This document shows positions 1-8,467 of a DNA stretch of 64,000 bases, piece after piece. Position 1 is the stretch's first letter. Each line of letters starts with the position of its first letter. The position numbers were made by a program, and so were the translations under genes. The notes under the pieces were generated by a model. That model did not search any database and had not been told where the DNA came from. It saw only the letters and a program-made list of their open reading frames with translations. Source of the DNA: Thiomicrorhabdus sp. (lineage in GTDB: Bacteria; Pseudomonadota; Gammaproteobacteria; Thiomicrospirales; Thiomicrospiraceae); the NCBI RefSeq assembly GCF_963677875.1, contig NZ_OY782569.1, forward strand, positions 150,597-214,596. Direction: 5' to 3'.

Positions 1-1005
1 AACTGAACTGCCACGAAGGACGGCAGGATTCAGGCTGAGTGTCTGCGCAAGAGGGATTAATTCATCAGATGTTCCGGCCATTAAGAGCAAAACTTTGACA
101 TAAGGGTTTTCCGGATGATTAATCAGTTTCAAGGTCGGCTTTTCAACGTCAGGGTATAAAGTCTTGTCCTGTAGCCAGGCCGGTCGCTGCCGGTTACTGG
201 CAAATACCACAGAGGCATTCGGAAAAGAATGGCCGTTTTTGGGCGTTACAGCGGGTTTATCGACCTCTACTTTGACGGAAAGTTTGCGCCATTGGCTCTG
301 ACTTGCAAAATACGAGGCGAGAATAGCTGCCGCCTGCTGAAAGTCTGTGTTAGCCTTTTTTGGAAAAATAAATGGGATGGAGATGGCGTCATCCCGGGCA
401 AAATGATCGAAAAATGGATTGGGAAAGTAGCTTAAATCATTTGTTGCTAAAAGGCTCTGCTCACTAACTTCCAGAGTGGAGTGGTTGGAGAGACTGAGCC
501 AGATAATGTTATTCGCAATATCTTCACATTCTTCTTTATAGTGGCCGATGAATGCTATGTGCAGCTGATTTGTGTTTTTAATTGAACGGGAATTAAGTGG
601 AAGCTGTACTTGTTTTGTCTGTCCAATGTCGGAGGCCGTTAAAGGGATGACACTGTTTAATTCGCCGTTTAAATATATTCGTAAATGCGAGAAACCGGGC
701 AGCAGTGAAGGCGATGAGGTGAAGGTTAAATTCAAGGTTGCTTTAGTCGCAATGCGGTCGCTTCGTTGGGTAAAGTTGAAGTAGAAGTCTTGGTTCACCC
801 CAGTGAGTAAAATGTCTTTACTGTCGTTTCCGTAGCCGAGCCTTAATTTTGAAGTCCAGTTGGGAACCGGAGGGGAATAAGGTTGCGGTGTCTCGGAAAG
901 ACTGTCTTCCACCTTGAGTGCAGCAGAATAGCCGACAACCGGTGACAGCAGGAAAAAAGCGAAAATGACATTTGATGCGATAATCTTTGCAAGAGAGTCT
1001 TTCAT
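1..1005 (-). CDS. bcsB: Cellulose synthase periplasmic subunit BcsB (N-terminal part, cut by window edge)
   Basis: BcsB is the periplasmic, inner-membrane-anchored partner of BcsA that helps guide the nascent glucan out of the membrane. The reverse-strand reading from the ATG at 1003-1005 stays open for 335 codons and runs off the left end, so the C-terminus is missing here. It begins with a hydrophobic signal peptide (core VIFAFFLLSPVVG) and then shows stretches I recognise from BcsB, such as RIYLNGELNSVIPL and FIGHYKEECEDI. The start is 13 bp after the bcsA stop and has an AAAGG ribosome binding site inside the end of bcsA, so the two are translated from one message. The call rests on family recall plus operon position. 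Confidence 0.88.
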   Translation of the reverse strand, partial: MKDSLAKIIASNVIFAFFLLSPVVGYSAALKVEDSLSETPQPYSPPVPNWTSKLRLGYGNDSKDILLTGVNQDFYFNFTQRSDRIATKATLNLTFTSSPSLLPGFSHLRIYLNGELNSVIPLTASDIGQTKQVQLPLNSRSIKNTNQLHIAFIGHYKEECEDIANNIIWLSLSNHSTLEVSEQSLLATNDLSYFPNPFFDHFARDDAISIPFIFPKKANTDFQQAAAILASYFASQSQWRKLSVKVEVDKPAVTPKNGHSFPNASVVFASNRQRPAWLQDKTLYPDVEKPTLKLINHPENPYVKVLLLMAGTSDELIPLAQTLSLNPAVLRGSSV

Positions 1006-1018
1006 AAAAACCTTTAAA

Positions 1019-3610
1019 TTAACGGCGAGCGGGCATTCGGGGGCGAAAGGATGTGAGCCAGTCAAAAAGCAAAATGGTCTTCTCAGCAGGGTAACGGATA
1101 AAAAGCGGCGAAAACGCCAGCAGTTTTTTGTAGCCGAGAAGGCTAAAACAAAGAACCTCCTTGAAATTGCCCCATATCCTTTTAGAAGGAAGGTGGTTGG
1201 TATCTGGAGCCCAGTTTTCCTGCTTGGCAAACAACGCCTGTACAAACTGTGTCTGTTGATCCATTGATGCGGCCTCCAGGCGCAATCCCAGACGGGAGGA
1301 ACGTGCCTGAACGACGAATGCGGGAACCGAGAAGATGTAACTGTTGTTATTGATAAAGACATTTAGAATGTCGCCAGGGACAATTGGATGGAGGCCTTGG
1401 ATACAGACTGCGAGACCAGAATTCGAAAAATCCTCGATGAACCCCTGATATACGATTTCCGATTCAGTTTGAATAACGACTTTTTTCGGTTGAAAACTGT
1501 TGATTCGCGGTGCATGTCGGAATTCGGTTTTTTCCACGGCAACAGCAATGGATGCGCCGAGAATAATCAGATTGAAAAGCGTCCATAACGTGACGACAAA
1601 CAGGGTTAAATGATCTTCTTCGGAGCCCGTGGCTGCTCTCCAGACAGCGACGGCCAATCCGATTACATTAAGTGCGGTAATGATCAGATAGGGTTTGGAT
1701 ATGGCCCAGTCGAAAACTTCTTCCTCCGTCACGGTTTCTTTTGGAGTGACATTGAATTTACCCTTTTTCGGATTGATTAAGGCAAACAAGGTCGGTTTGA
1801 AAATGTACCAGGCAACGACGGTTTCGTAGATTTCGTTCCAGAAGCTTCCGCGGTATTTTCCTTGCAGATGCGCATGTGTTAATGCGGAAAGCAGGAGATG
1901 CGGTGCAAGAAATAACAGAATAATCAGCGGATCCGCATAGATGATGTAGGCATGAAAAAACAGAAATGCCAATGGTGCCAGCAGAAAAATGATTCTCGGC
2001 AAGCCGGAAAGAAAGTGCAACATCGCTGCTGAATATGCCAGCTTTTGTGGGATTGTCAGGCCTTTTTTGAGTATTGGGTTATCCATGCGAAATATTTGGA
2101 TCATCCCTCTGGCCCAGCGTATACGTTGTCCGACATGGTCCGGAAGCGTGCCGGTTGCCAGCCCGGCAGCGAGAGGAGTATCCAGATAAACCGAATTCCA
2201 GCCGCGGCCATGCATTTTTAAAGAGGTGTGCGCATCTTCGGTAACGGTGTCGGTTGCAAAACCGCCGATATCATCGATTGCCGCTCGGCGTAGCAAGGCG
2301 CAGGAGCCGCAGAAAAAAGCGGCATTCCATAAGTCATTTCCCGGTTGAATTAACCCGTAAAACAATTTTCCTTCATTGGGATGCTTCTGATAGATGGAAA
2401 GGTTTTTTTCAAAGGGATCAGCGGAATAAAAGTGATGCGGTGTCTGAACCAAAGAGAGCTTGGGATCGGTCAGGAAAAAACCGGCGGTTTTTTGCAGAAA
2501 ACTATCGGCCGGGATGTGATCGCAATCGAAAATTGCAATCAGTTCGCTATCAAGGAAGGTTAGAGCATGGTTAAGGTTACCGGCTTTGGCAAAGCGGTTG
2601 TCTTCCCTTGCAATATAACCGACGCCTAGTTCCAGTGCGATTTGCCGAATGCCGTTACGGTTGCCATCGTCAAGAATGATTACGTTTAATTTGCTGTTAG
2701 GCCAGTTGATGCTTTTTGCCGCCATGGCCGTATTGCGTACGATTTCTTCAGGCTCGTTGTAAGTCGGAATCAAGAGATCGATGGTCGGCCAGTTACGAAT
2801 GTCTTGCGGCAGAGGTGGTGCTTTTCTGTAAAGAGGCCAGATGGTTTGCAAAAAACCGAGCAGAAGAATGATCCAAGCGTAGGTTTCGGCAAAAATCAGA
2901 ATCAGTGCAAAAAAGGCGTCTAATCCGTTATCCCAGTGAATGGTTGCCGTGTAGCGCCACCATAGATATCGCGTGGAAAAAATCAAGGTGATGGCAACCA
3001 GCATCAAAGTTGAAAAAGGGGAATGGTTTCGAGTAAGGATGAGAGCGCTTACACCGAGAAAAAGGGTTAAAGTCAGTTGAGTCGAGAAGCTGAACGGGAT
3101 AATGATCAGAAAAACCGCGGCTGCCAGCACAATCAAGGCCGGGAGAAAAAGACGGTTATCAGATTTGAATTCCAGCGTGTGTTCCGTTGCCGATTGTATC
3201 AGTTGCGGGCAGACGTCCAAGTATTGTTGCATTCTTTTGCCGAATCTTCGAATTGCCTGGCTGCCAAAATGAAATGGCGAAAACCCTTTTCGGACTCCAG
3301 TTTGCCAAAAGTTTGTCGGTGAAATCGGGCGATCTAAGTAAAAAAGACAGTTCCAGACGGTTTGCAGGAGCAGGCGAAGCGGATCCCCCGCACTGGGTTT
3401 TTTGCCGCTTAATCCGGGATAATAACGACAGGGGCGCACGATGATTTTGCGAAAAAAATAATGGTTCAGCGGAAAAATCAGATTTAATAAATTCTGAATG
3501 ACACCCAACCATAATCGGGTCATCCAACCGATTTGTTGACGTCTTAAGCTTGCACTTCGCCAATCAAGCCGCATGTTCGCTTCTGTTCCGGTCATTGATT
3601 TTTCAACCAC
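1019..3610 (-). CDS. bcsA: Cellulose synthase catalytic subunit BcsA, c-di-GMP regulated
   Basis: An inner-membrane processive glycosyltransferase (GT2) that polymerises UDP-glucose into beta-1,4-glucan and exports it. The active-site series is complete: DDG at about residues 315, DCD at 362-364, TED at 457-459 and QRIRW at 495-499. Membrane segments lie before (about 155-260) and after (about 520-690) the catalytic domain. The C-terminal PilZ domain keeps both c-di-GMP signatures, RHAPR at 698-702 and DFSNSG at 727-732, so activation by c-di-GMP is expected. At 863 residues it is of usual length. The start shown overlaps bcsQ by 19 bp; internal Met codons at residues 6 and 13 are alternatives. 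It is fourth in the bcsG-R-Q-A-B operon. Confidence 0.96.
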   Translation of the reverse strand: MVEKSMTGTEANMRLDWRSASLRRQQIGWMTRLWLGVIQNLLNLIFPLNHYFFRKIIVRPCRYYPGLSGKKPSAGDPLRLLLQTVWNCLFYLDRPISPTNFWQTGVRKGFSPFHFGSQAIRRFGKRMQQYLDVCPQLIQSATEHTLEFKSDNRLFLPALIVLAAAVFLIIIPFSFSTQLTLTLFLGVSALILTRNHSPFSTLMLVAITLIFSTRYLWWRYTATIHWDNGLDAFFALILIFAETYAWIILLLGFLQTIWPLYRKAPPLPQDIRNWPTIDLLIPTYNEPEEIVRNTAMAAKSINWPNSKLNVIILDDGNRNGIRQIALELGVGYIAREDNRFAKAGNLNHALTFLDSELIAIFDCDHIPADSFLQKTAGFFLTDPKLSLVQTPHHFYSADPFEKNLSIYQKHPNEGKLFYGLIQPGNDLWNAAFFCGSCALLRRAAIDDIGGFATDTVTEDAHTSLKMHGRGWNSVYLDTPLAAGLATGTLPDHVGQRIRWARGMIQIFRMDNPILKKGLTIPQKLAYSAAMLHFLSGLPRIIFLLAPLAFLFFHAYIIYADPLIILLFLAPHLLLSALTHAHLQGKYRGSFWNEIYETVVAWYIFKPTLFALINPKKGKFNVTPKETVTEEEVFDWAISKPYLIITALNVIGLAVAVWRAATGSEEDHLTLFVVTLWTLFNLIILGASIAVAVEKTEFRHAPRINSFQPKKVVIQTESEIVYQGFIEDFSNSGLAVCIQGLHPIVPGDILNVFINNNSYIFSVPAFVVQARSSRLGLRLEAASMDQQTQFVQALFAKQENWAPDTNHLPSKRIWGNFKEVLCFSLLGYKKLLAFSPLFIRYPAEKTILLFDWLTSFRPRMPARR

Positions 3611-4326
3611 GCAACCAGGTTGCGAATGTTCTGGCTAGTGAGTGAATCCGGACGATATTCCGTTATGCTATGACGTTTTCCATGCGCTTCGAGCAGCAGA
3701 CTGTCGTGATAAAGTTTGACCGGGATAAGCTGTTTCGGGTACAGGCTTTGCCAGATTAAAAAAATGTCCGATTGAATTGAGACCTTTGGGTTGAATCGAT
3801 TCACCAGCCAATGTTTCTGCATTAATCGAGGGGTGTGCAGACTGACCTGATATGCGCAGTTCGTTGTTGGTTCGAGAACCAGGATCTCGAATGTGTTTAG
3901 CTTTAGTTCATCCAGCGCACGCTTAATCGAACGGCATTTGAGAGAGTGAAAATTCGGCAAACAGAGAATTACCAGATCAAATGGCTGGAGCAGTGAGGGA
4001 ATGAGGGATTCCCACCAGCGGGATAGCCAGAAGGCTTCATACTCTTCCAGAGTGTTTTCCGAACTGGAGCCAAGAGATAGCAGAGTTAAATTAGCGGTTA
4101 AAGCAGTGAATTGTTTTTCCAGAGTTTCGTTTTCGAAATAGACCCGGCTGATTCCCTTTGTCGTAGTTTCTTTAGAAAAATACGTCGATAGGCGATTATT
4201 AGGGCGTAAATCGATCAGGGCGACGGATAAATCCAGACTCGAACTTAATTCGTTTCCGAGTGCTGAAGCAATTGCTGAAACGCCACTGCCGTCATAGACG
4301 CCCTGCAAGGTAATGATACGGTTCAT
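3592..4326 (-). CDS. bcsQ: Cellulose biosynthesis ParA/MinD-like protein BcsQ
   Basis: A MinD/ParA-type P-loop protein that, in enterobacteria, is needed for cellulose secretion and localises the synthase at the pole. The 244-residue product opens with LQGVYDGSGVSAIASAL, which aligns with the deviant Walker A loop of the family. The lysines of the usual KGGxGKT motif are absent, and enterobacterial BcsQ (as I recall it) also has an altered loop. The next beta strand, VALIDLRPNNRLSTYF, matches the Walker A' and switch region. It directly follows bcsR and overlaps the start of bcsA, as in bcsRQAB operons. The family call is good; nucleotide hydrolysis is uncertain. Confidence 0.85.
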   Translation of the reverse strand: MNRIITLQGVYDGSGVSAIASALGNELSSSLDLSVALIDLRPNNRLSTYFSKETTTKGISRVYFENETLEKQFTALTANLTLLSLGSSSENTLEEYEAFWLSRWWESLIPSLLQPFDLVILCLPNFHSLKCRSIKRALDELKLNTFEILVLEPTTNCAYQVSLHTPRLMQKHWLVNRFNPKVSIQSDIFLIWQSLYPKQLIPVKLYHDSLLLEAHGKRHSITEYRPDSLTSQNIRNLVAWLKNQ

Positions 4327-4545
4327 TTATTTTCTCAATGCCTCTGGCTGATAAGCCTCAAGTAAAGGCCATTTCTGAAATGCTGTTAAGAGCTTCTCTA
4401 TGCGATTGAAGTCCGCGGTCGATTCCGTTTGTCCATCTGCTATGGACGACAGATGCTGATACAGGGCAAGTTCTCTGGCTTCCATATTTGAAAAATACTT
4501 GGATTGGGCAGGGATATTGAGAAGTCGCTGTCTGTTTTCGGTCAT
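4327..4545 (-). CDS. bcsR: Small cellulose operon protein BcsR-like
   Basis: A 72-residue soluble protein. Its C-terminal segment LLTAFQKWPLLEAY resembles the LKRWPLL motif of enterobacterial BcsR (YhjR), a small partner of BcsQ that helps stabilise the inner-membrane Bcs complex. Position supports the call: it sits immediately upstream of bcsQ, with the bcsR stop adjacent to the bcsQ ATG. Its own ATG overlaps the bcsG stop codon, so it should be translationally coupled to bcsG. The N-terminal half (residues 1-45) is not recognisable on its own. Confidence 0.75.
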   Translation of the reverse strand: MTENRQRLLNIPAQSKYFSNMEARELALYQHLSSIADGQTESTADFNRIEKLLTAFQKWPLLEAYQPEALRK

Positions 4546-6131
4546 CTATATTCCTGCCATTTACCGGTTTCTTCGAGTTTGATGTAGTCATGGTGTTCGT
4601 GTTCCATAATGACTGTCCCCTGAGTTTCCGAAACCCATTTTGTCTGCGGTAAATCTTTGGCCAGTTTTGAAAGAACAATGGCGCGATTGTGGTCTTGTTT
4701 GCTCAGTCTTTCGATAAGTTCGGCGATCGCCAGATAACTGTGCTGGCTAGTCACTTCAATTGGATGTTCCGTCTGTTGAAGATCGAAATTGATTAATTTC
4801 ATTCCGACGGGAACATGTGTAATTGAACGACTGGGGAATTCGCGAATCCCCTTTAATTGCATTTTGTCACCGTGTAGAGCGGCGCCGTGTTCGGGAATGA
4901 GTACCAACAGTGTTTTCCGGGTACTTTTTTGCAAGAGACTGATGAAGCGTTCTATATCGCTCTGCAACTCTAGAAATCGAGTCGGGTAATCGGCTAGAAC
5001 GGTTTTTCCGTTTGCTTTAATAAAACGGTTACCGTCGTGTAATGTGATGGTGTTATAAAACAGGGCGAATTTTTCTTTTTCGGCAGAGCTGATGTACCAG
5101 TTTTCGAGAACCTGGTAATCACGCCATATTGGTGTGCCATCGAAGGCTTTCAAGGCAGGAGTGTATGCGTATTGATTTTGTAGCGGCTTATCCGAGGTTT
5201 GTATTTGCTTTCTGACCAGTTGGTTAAAATCGTCGAATTCTCCAGTATGGTTAAGTGTTGCTCTGGTGCGGTAGTGCATGGTTTCCAGTTGATTGAAAAG
5301 ATAGCAGTGTTCGTCAGTGGTGCTGAATAGAGAATGGTGGTTTGTTTGGCCGCAATTGGCCCTTAAAAGACGAATTGCAGCTGGTCCGCTATAAGAGGTT
5401 GCAGAGTTGAAATTGGTAAACAAAATGTCCATCTGCTTTAAGAGTTGCGGATTTGGTTTCTGAATGGCTTGCAAGTCGCTCCATGAAAGTGAGCATACCT
5501 GCAGAAAAATAATATCGAACGAGGTTTGTGCTTTTTCGGAAGAGAAATTGACGATTCTGGTGCTTTCTTCCTCATAAAAATCGGCTAGCTGCTGATCGAG
5601 TATTTGTTGCAAAGATAAAGGGGGGGAATCTACCGATTCTTTTGCTTGGTTTTGCATGCCTGTATCTGCATAGGTTGTTGCTGGTAAAAATGCTTGGGGA
5701 ATGATCTTAAGATTCAGTATGGACAGATAAGAAACCGCAACCATCGTTAGAAAGGTAAATCGGACCATGGATCTGAAAACCCAGTAGGAAAATATGCCGA
5801 TTAGGAAGAACAAGAGCCAATCGGTATTGATATAGCGAAGTGTTAGTTCCAGCACATAATCCAAAGAGAAAGCGCTGATTAAGTTTCCGCCCTCGATGAG
5901 CCGGTTAATTGGGGGAAGCCAGGATTCGGTATAAAGAAGAATTAACGCCGATGGCACGACAATTATCGCTCTGGCAATCCGGATCCATTGACTTGTGATC
6001 GGAATCAGCAGAACGAGAAGAAGTAATAAGTTTGCGGCTGGATTAAAGTTTATCAGCTCCATGCCGATAAAAATAAATTCGGCTAAAAAAAAGAGATTCC
6101 AGGCTCCGATGTCGAATGGTTTATTGATCAT
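4542..6131 (-). CDS. bcsG: Cellulose phosphoethanolamine transferase BcsG
   Basis: An inner-membrane enzyme of the alkaline-phosphatase superfamily that transfers phosphoethanolamine from phosphatidylethanolamine onto the growing cellulose chain. Four to five membrane segments occupy about residues 10-140, followed by the periplasmic catalytic domain. The nucleophile motif is SYSGPAAIRLLRANCGQ with Ser248. Cys213 lies 35 residues before it, the same spacing as the Zn-ligand Cys243 and nucleophile Ser278 of the E. coli enzyme, and the metal motif PEHGAALHGD (Glu414, His415) is present. It is the first gene of the operon here, whereas in E. coli bcsG sits in a separate bcsEFG unit. No bcsE or bcsF is visible in the window. 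Confidence 0.92.
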   Translation of the reverse strand: MINKPFDIGAWNLFFLAEFIFIGMELINFNPAANLLLLLVLLIPITSQWIRIARAIIVVPSALILLYTESWLPPINRLIEGGNLISAFSLDYVLELTLRYINTDWLLFFLIGIFSYWVFRSMVRFTFLTMVAVSYLSILNLKIIPQAFLPATTYADTGMQNQAKESVDSPPLSLQQILDQQLADFYEEESTRIVNFSSEKAQTSFDIIFLQVCSLSWSDLQAIQKPNPQLLKQMDILFTNFNSATSYSGPAAIRLLRANCGQTNHHSLFSTTDEHCYLFNQLETMHYRTRATLNHTGEFDDFNQLVRKQIQTSDKPLQNQYAYTPALKAFDGTPIWRDYQVLENWYISSAEKEKFALFYNTITLHDGNRFIKANGKTVLADYPTRFLELQSDIERFISLLQKSTRKTLLVLIPEHGAALHGDKMQLKGIREFPSRSITHVPVGMKLINFDLQQTEHPIEVTSQHSYLAIAELIERLSKQDHNRAIVLSKLAKDLPQTKWVSETQGTVIMEHEHHDYIKLEETGKWQEYR

Positions 6132-6188
6132 TTTTAAATACGCAAAAATAATTACATTGAATTAGTTTTAAAATAAACCTTCTTAATC

Positions 6189-6290
6189 GAGTAAATAAGC
6201 CTTAACAGTTAAGTAAATGTCTATAAGAGAGTAAAAACCTGATTATAGTTATTAAGTGATGTTTATACAAGAGTAAAAAGGGGTAAGAAT
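6189..6290. promoter_or_regulatory. Divergent bcsG/XRE promoter region with palindrome and repeated AGTAAA motifs
   Basis: The 195 bp gap between bcsG and the divergent XRE gene contains a perfect 13-bp palindrome CTTAACAGTTAAG at 6201-6213. A recurring (G/A)AGTAAA motif occurs at 6189, 6211, 6229 and 6271, mostly spaced near two or four helical turns (22, 18 and 42 bp). I infer operator sites, plausibly for the adjacent XRE regulator controlling cellulose synthesis and itself. The sequence is AT-rich, so chance repeats are possible. Confidence 0.4.
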
Positions 6291-6326
6291 TCCATTAATT
6301 GTGTAAAAGTCAGGCCTAGCGGATTT

Positions 6327-6722
6327 ATGCCAAAATTATCAGTGACTGAAGTAGATCGCAGAATTGGAAATAAGATCCAGATACGTCGAAAGGAACTCGG
6401 CTTGACTGCTGCGGAATTGTCGGAAAAAATTGGAATTTCTCAGCAGCAGTTATCTAGATACGAGCGCGGAACAAATAAAATCAATGTGACCCATCTGGTG
6501 AATATTGCTTATATTCTTAAAGAGCCGATAGGTTGGTTTTTTAGTGATTGTCATCCGGACATTCCTGGCGATTTATCGCAAAATAAGGTGCCTGCTCGTG
6601 AATTGGTTCCTGTCGCGAATAATGATTTATCTCGCCGCTTCTGGCAACAATGGGGAAAACTGACTGTGGATCAGCGCAGGGCTTTAATTGTTTTTCTCGA
6701 TTACTTTGGTGAAAAGACTTAG
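6327..6722 (+). CDS. XRE-family transcriptional regulator
   Basis: A 131-residue DNA-binding protein with a Cro/C1-type helix-turn-helix at about residues 12-70; the helix pair reads TAAELSEKIGISQQQLSRYE. The C-terminal 60 residues (RRFWQQWGKLTVDQRRALI region) are helical and may dimerise; no ligand-binding domain is seen. It is divergent from the cellulose operon and shares its 195 bp promoter region, so regulation of bcs is a reasonable inference. There is no strong ribosome binding site ahead of the only ATG. The family is certain; the target is a guess. Confidence 0.85.
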   Translation: MPKLSVTEVDRRIGNKIQIRRKELGLTAAELSEKIGISQQQLSRYERGTNKINVTHLVNIAYILKEPIGWFFSDCHPDIPGDLSQNKVPARELVPVANNDLSRRFWQQWGKLTVDQRRALIVFLDYFGEKT

Positions 6723-7095
6723 GGGCATTTCTGCTTTTGTCTTCTTGTGTTTTTTGCTTCAAATTCGGGTTGGAGCAATTTTCGATACAGCTTCCTTATA
6801 ATGGCGTGTCATAAGGCGTGTCGGCTTCGATTGTTTATGCTGACGGTTGGCAGCAGTGTTTTTTCTCAGATCGCATTTGTCATTTTTTCATTTCTTGTTT
6901 GTTTTTCATGATTGGTGTTTTTGATTCCGATTATTTTCTGGCTAGCGGCCAATTAGTCGCGGTTATCAGGCTTTCCAGCGGTTTTTTTCGGGCAAACTTT
7001 GCTTGATGTCAGGAAAAAATGATACTGTTAAATAGCTTCCTGATTTGTGTATAGAATCAAAAAAATAATAACTATTGTGAGAGAGACGGTTTTTC
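6723..7095. other. Intergenic region, no gene seen
   Basis: 373 bp between the XRE gene and the symporter gene. I see no credible coding sequence. It contains a short direct repeat GGCGTGTC-ATAA-GGCGTGTC near 6803 and a 7-bp inverted repeat TCAGGAA/TTCCTGA at 7009-7015 and 7037-7043, ahead of the symporter. The latter could be regulatory. An AT-rich TATAGAAT-like element near 7053 may be the -10 of the symporter promoter. Confidence 0.4.
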
Positions 7096-8439
7096 ATGGA
7101 AACAATTAATCAATTGCTGTCAACGGCAAGCGGGTGGGCCTGGGGGCCGGTCATGTTAACTTTGTTGATGGGGACGGGGATTTATTTGACCTTGCGTTTA
7201 AGATTCCTTCCTCTGCGCCACCTGGGTTATGCGTTTCGGATGTTGTGGAAAGGGCGCCATTCCGATCAAAAGGGTGACATTCCTCCGTTTGGCGCTTTAA
7301 TGACGGCAATGGCTGCGACGGTTGGAACCGGCAATATCGCCGGGGTTGCTTCGGCTTTATTTATCGGCGGACCGGGTGCGATTTTCTGGATGTGGGTAAC
7401 GGCTTTGATCGGGATGGCAACCAAATATTCCGAAGCGGTACTAGCGGTGAATTATCGAGAGGTCGACGAAGACGGACGCTATGTTGGCGGGCCGATGTAC
7501 TACATCAAGAACGGCATGGGCGAGAAATGGAAGCCGCTGGCATTTGCTTTTGCCCTGTTTGGAGCAATTGCCGCTTTTGGCATCGGGAATATGGTGCAGG
7601 CAAATGCGGTTGCCGGAGCCATGGAAACCGCTTTTGGAGTGAATAATCAAGTGACTGGCATTGTGCTGATGTTGCTGATCGGACTGGTCGTTTTCGGGGG
7701 CGTCAAGCGGATTGCCAGAACGGCGACGGCCTTGGTTCCTCTGATGGCGGCGTTGTATATCGGGGTTTCCTTGTGGATTTTGGCCATGCATTTGGATGCC
7801 TTACCGGCGGCCATCGCGACCATTTTTGAAAGCGCCTTTACCGGTTCCGCGGCGGCGGGCGGTTTTGCCGGTGCCGGAATTATTCTAGCGATTCAGTTCG
7901 GTGTTGCGCGCGGCGTGTTTTCGAATGAGGCCGGTATGGGATCGGCTCCGATTGCGCATGCGGCGGCGCAAACCAATGACCCGGTTCGTCAAGGTCATAT
8001 TGCCATGCTGGGCACTTTTATCGATACCATCATTATTTGTTCCATGACGGCTCTGGTTATCCTGGTTACCGGTGTCTGGACCAGCGGTGAAACGGGTGCA
8101 GTACTGACAGCCAACGCGTTCAGTCACGGTCTTGAGTCGAATATCGGCGCAGTCGTTGTGGCTGTGAGTCTGGCAGTATTTGCTTTTACCACTTTGCTTG
8201 GCTGGAGTTATTATGGCGAGCGCTGTGCCGAATATCTGAGTGGCACCAAAATCATCTCTCCTTACCGAGTTGCATGGATTCTGTTGATTTTTGCAGGGGC
8301 GGCTTTATCGGACTATTTCAATACTGTTCTAATTCTTGCCGATCTGCTGAACGCGCTGATGGCTGTCCCAAATCTGATTGCGCTGCTGGTATTGTCTCCG
8401 GTGATCATTAAGTTGACTCGGAACCATCTTCAGAAATAG
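7096..8439 (+). CDS. Alanine/glycine:cation symporter (AGCS family)
   Basis: An inner-membrane secondary transporter that takes up alanine or glycine with Na+. The 447-residue product has about ten to eleven hydrophobic helices across its length and the family hallmarks AATVGTGNIAGVA at about residues 75-87, GGPMYYI at about 132, and ARGVFSNEAGMGSAPIAHA at about 273-291. Length and ends match AGCS proteins, so the gene is intact. It stands alone, converging on fbpB with a 28 bp gap and no obvious terminator. Which amino acid it prefers cannot be told from sequence. Confidence 0.93.
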   Translation: METINQLLSTASGWAWGPVMLTLLMGTGIYLTLRLRFLPLRHLGYAFRMLWKGRHSDQKGDIPPFGALMTAMAATVGTGNIAGVASALFIGGPGAIFWMWVTALIGMATKYSEAVLAVNYREVDEDGRYVGGPMYYIKNGMGEKWKPLAFAFALFGAIAAFGIGNMVQANAVAGAMETAFGVNNQVTGIVLMLLIGLVVFGGVKRIARTATALVPLMAALYIGVSLWILAMHLDALPAAIATIFESAFTGSAAAGGFAGAGIILAIQFGVARGVFSNEAGMGSAPIAHAAAQTNDPVRQGHIAMLGTFIDTIIICSMTALVILVTGVWTSGETGAVLTANAFSHGLESNIGAVVVAVSLAVFAFTTLLGWSYYGERCAEYLSGTKIISPYRVAWILLIFAGAALSDYFNTVLILADLLNALMAVPNLIALLVLSPVIIKLTRNHLQK

Positions 8440-8467
8440 CTGATCGGCTTCTGCGTGGTGCAAAATC

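Noticed and set aside
6818-7006. 62-codon frame upstream of the symporter
   Set aside because: No ribosome binding site or family features; AT-rich promoter-type DNA.
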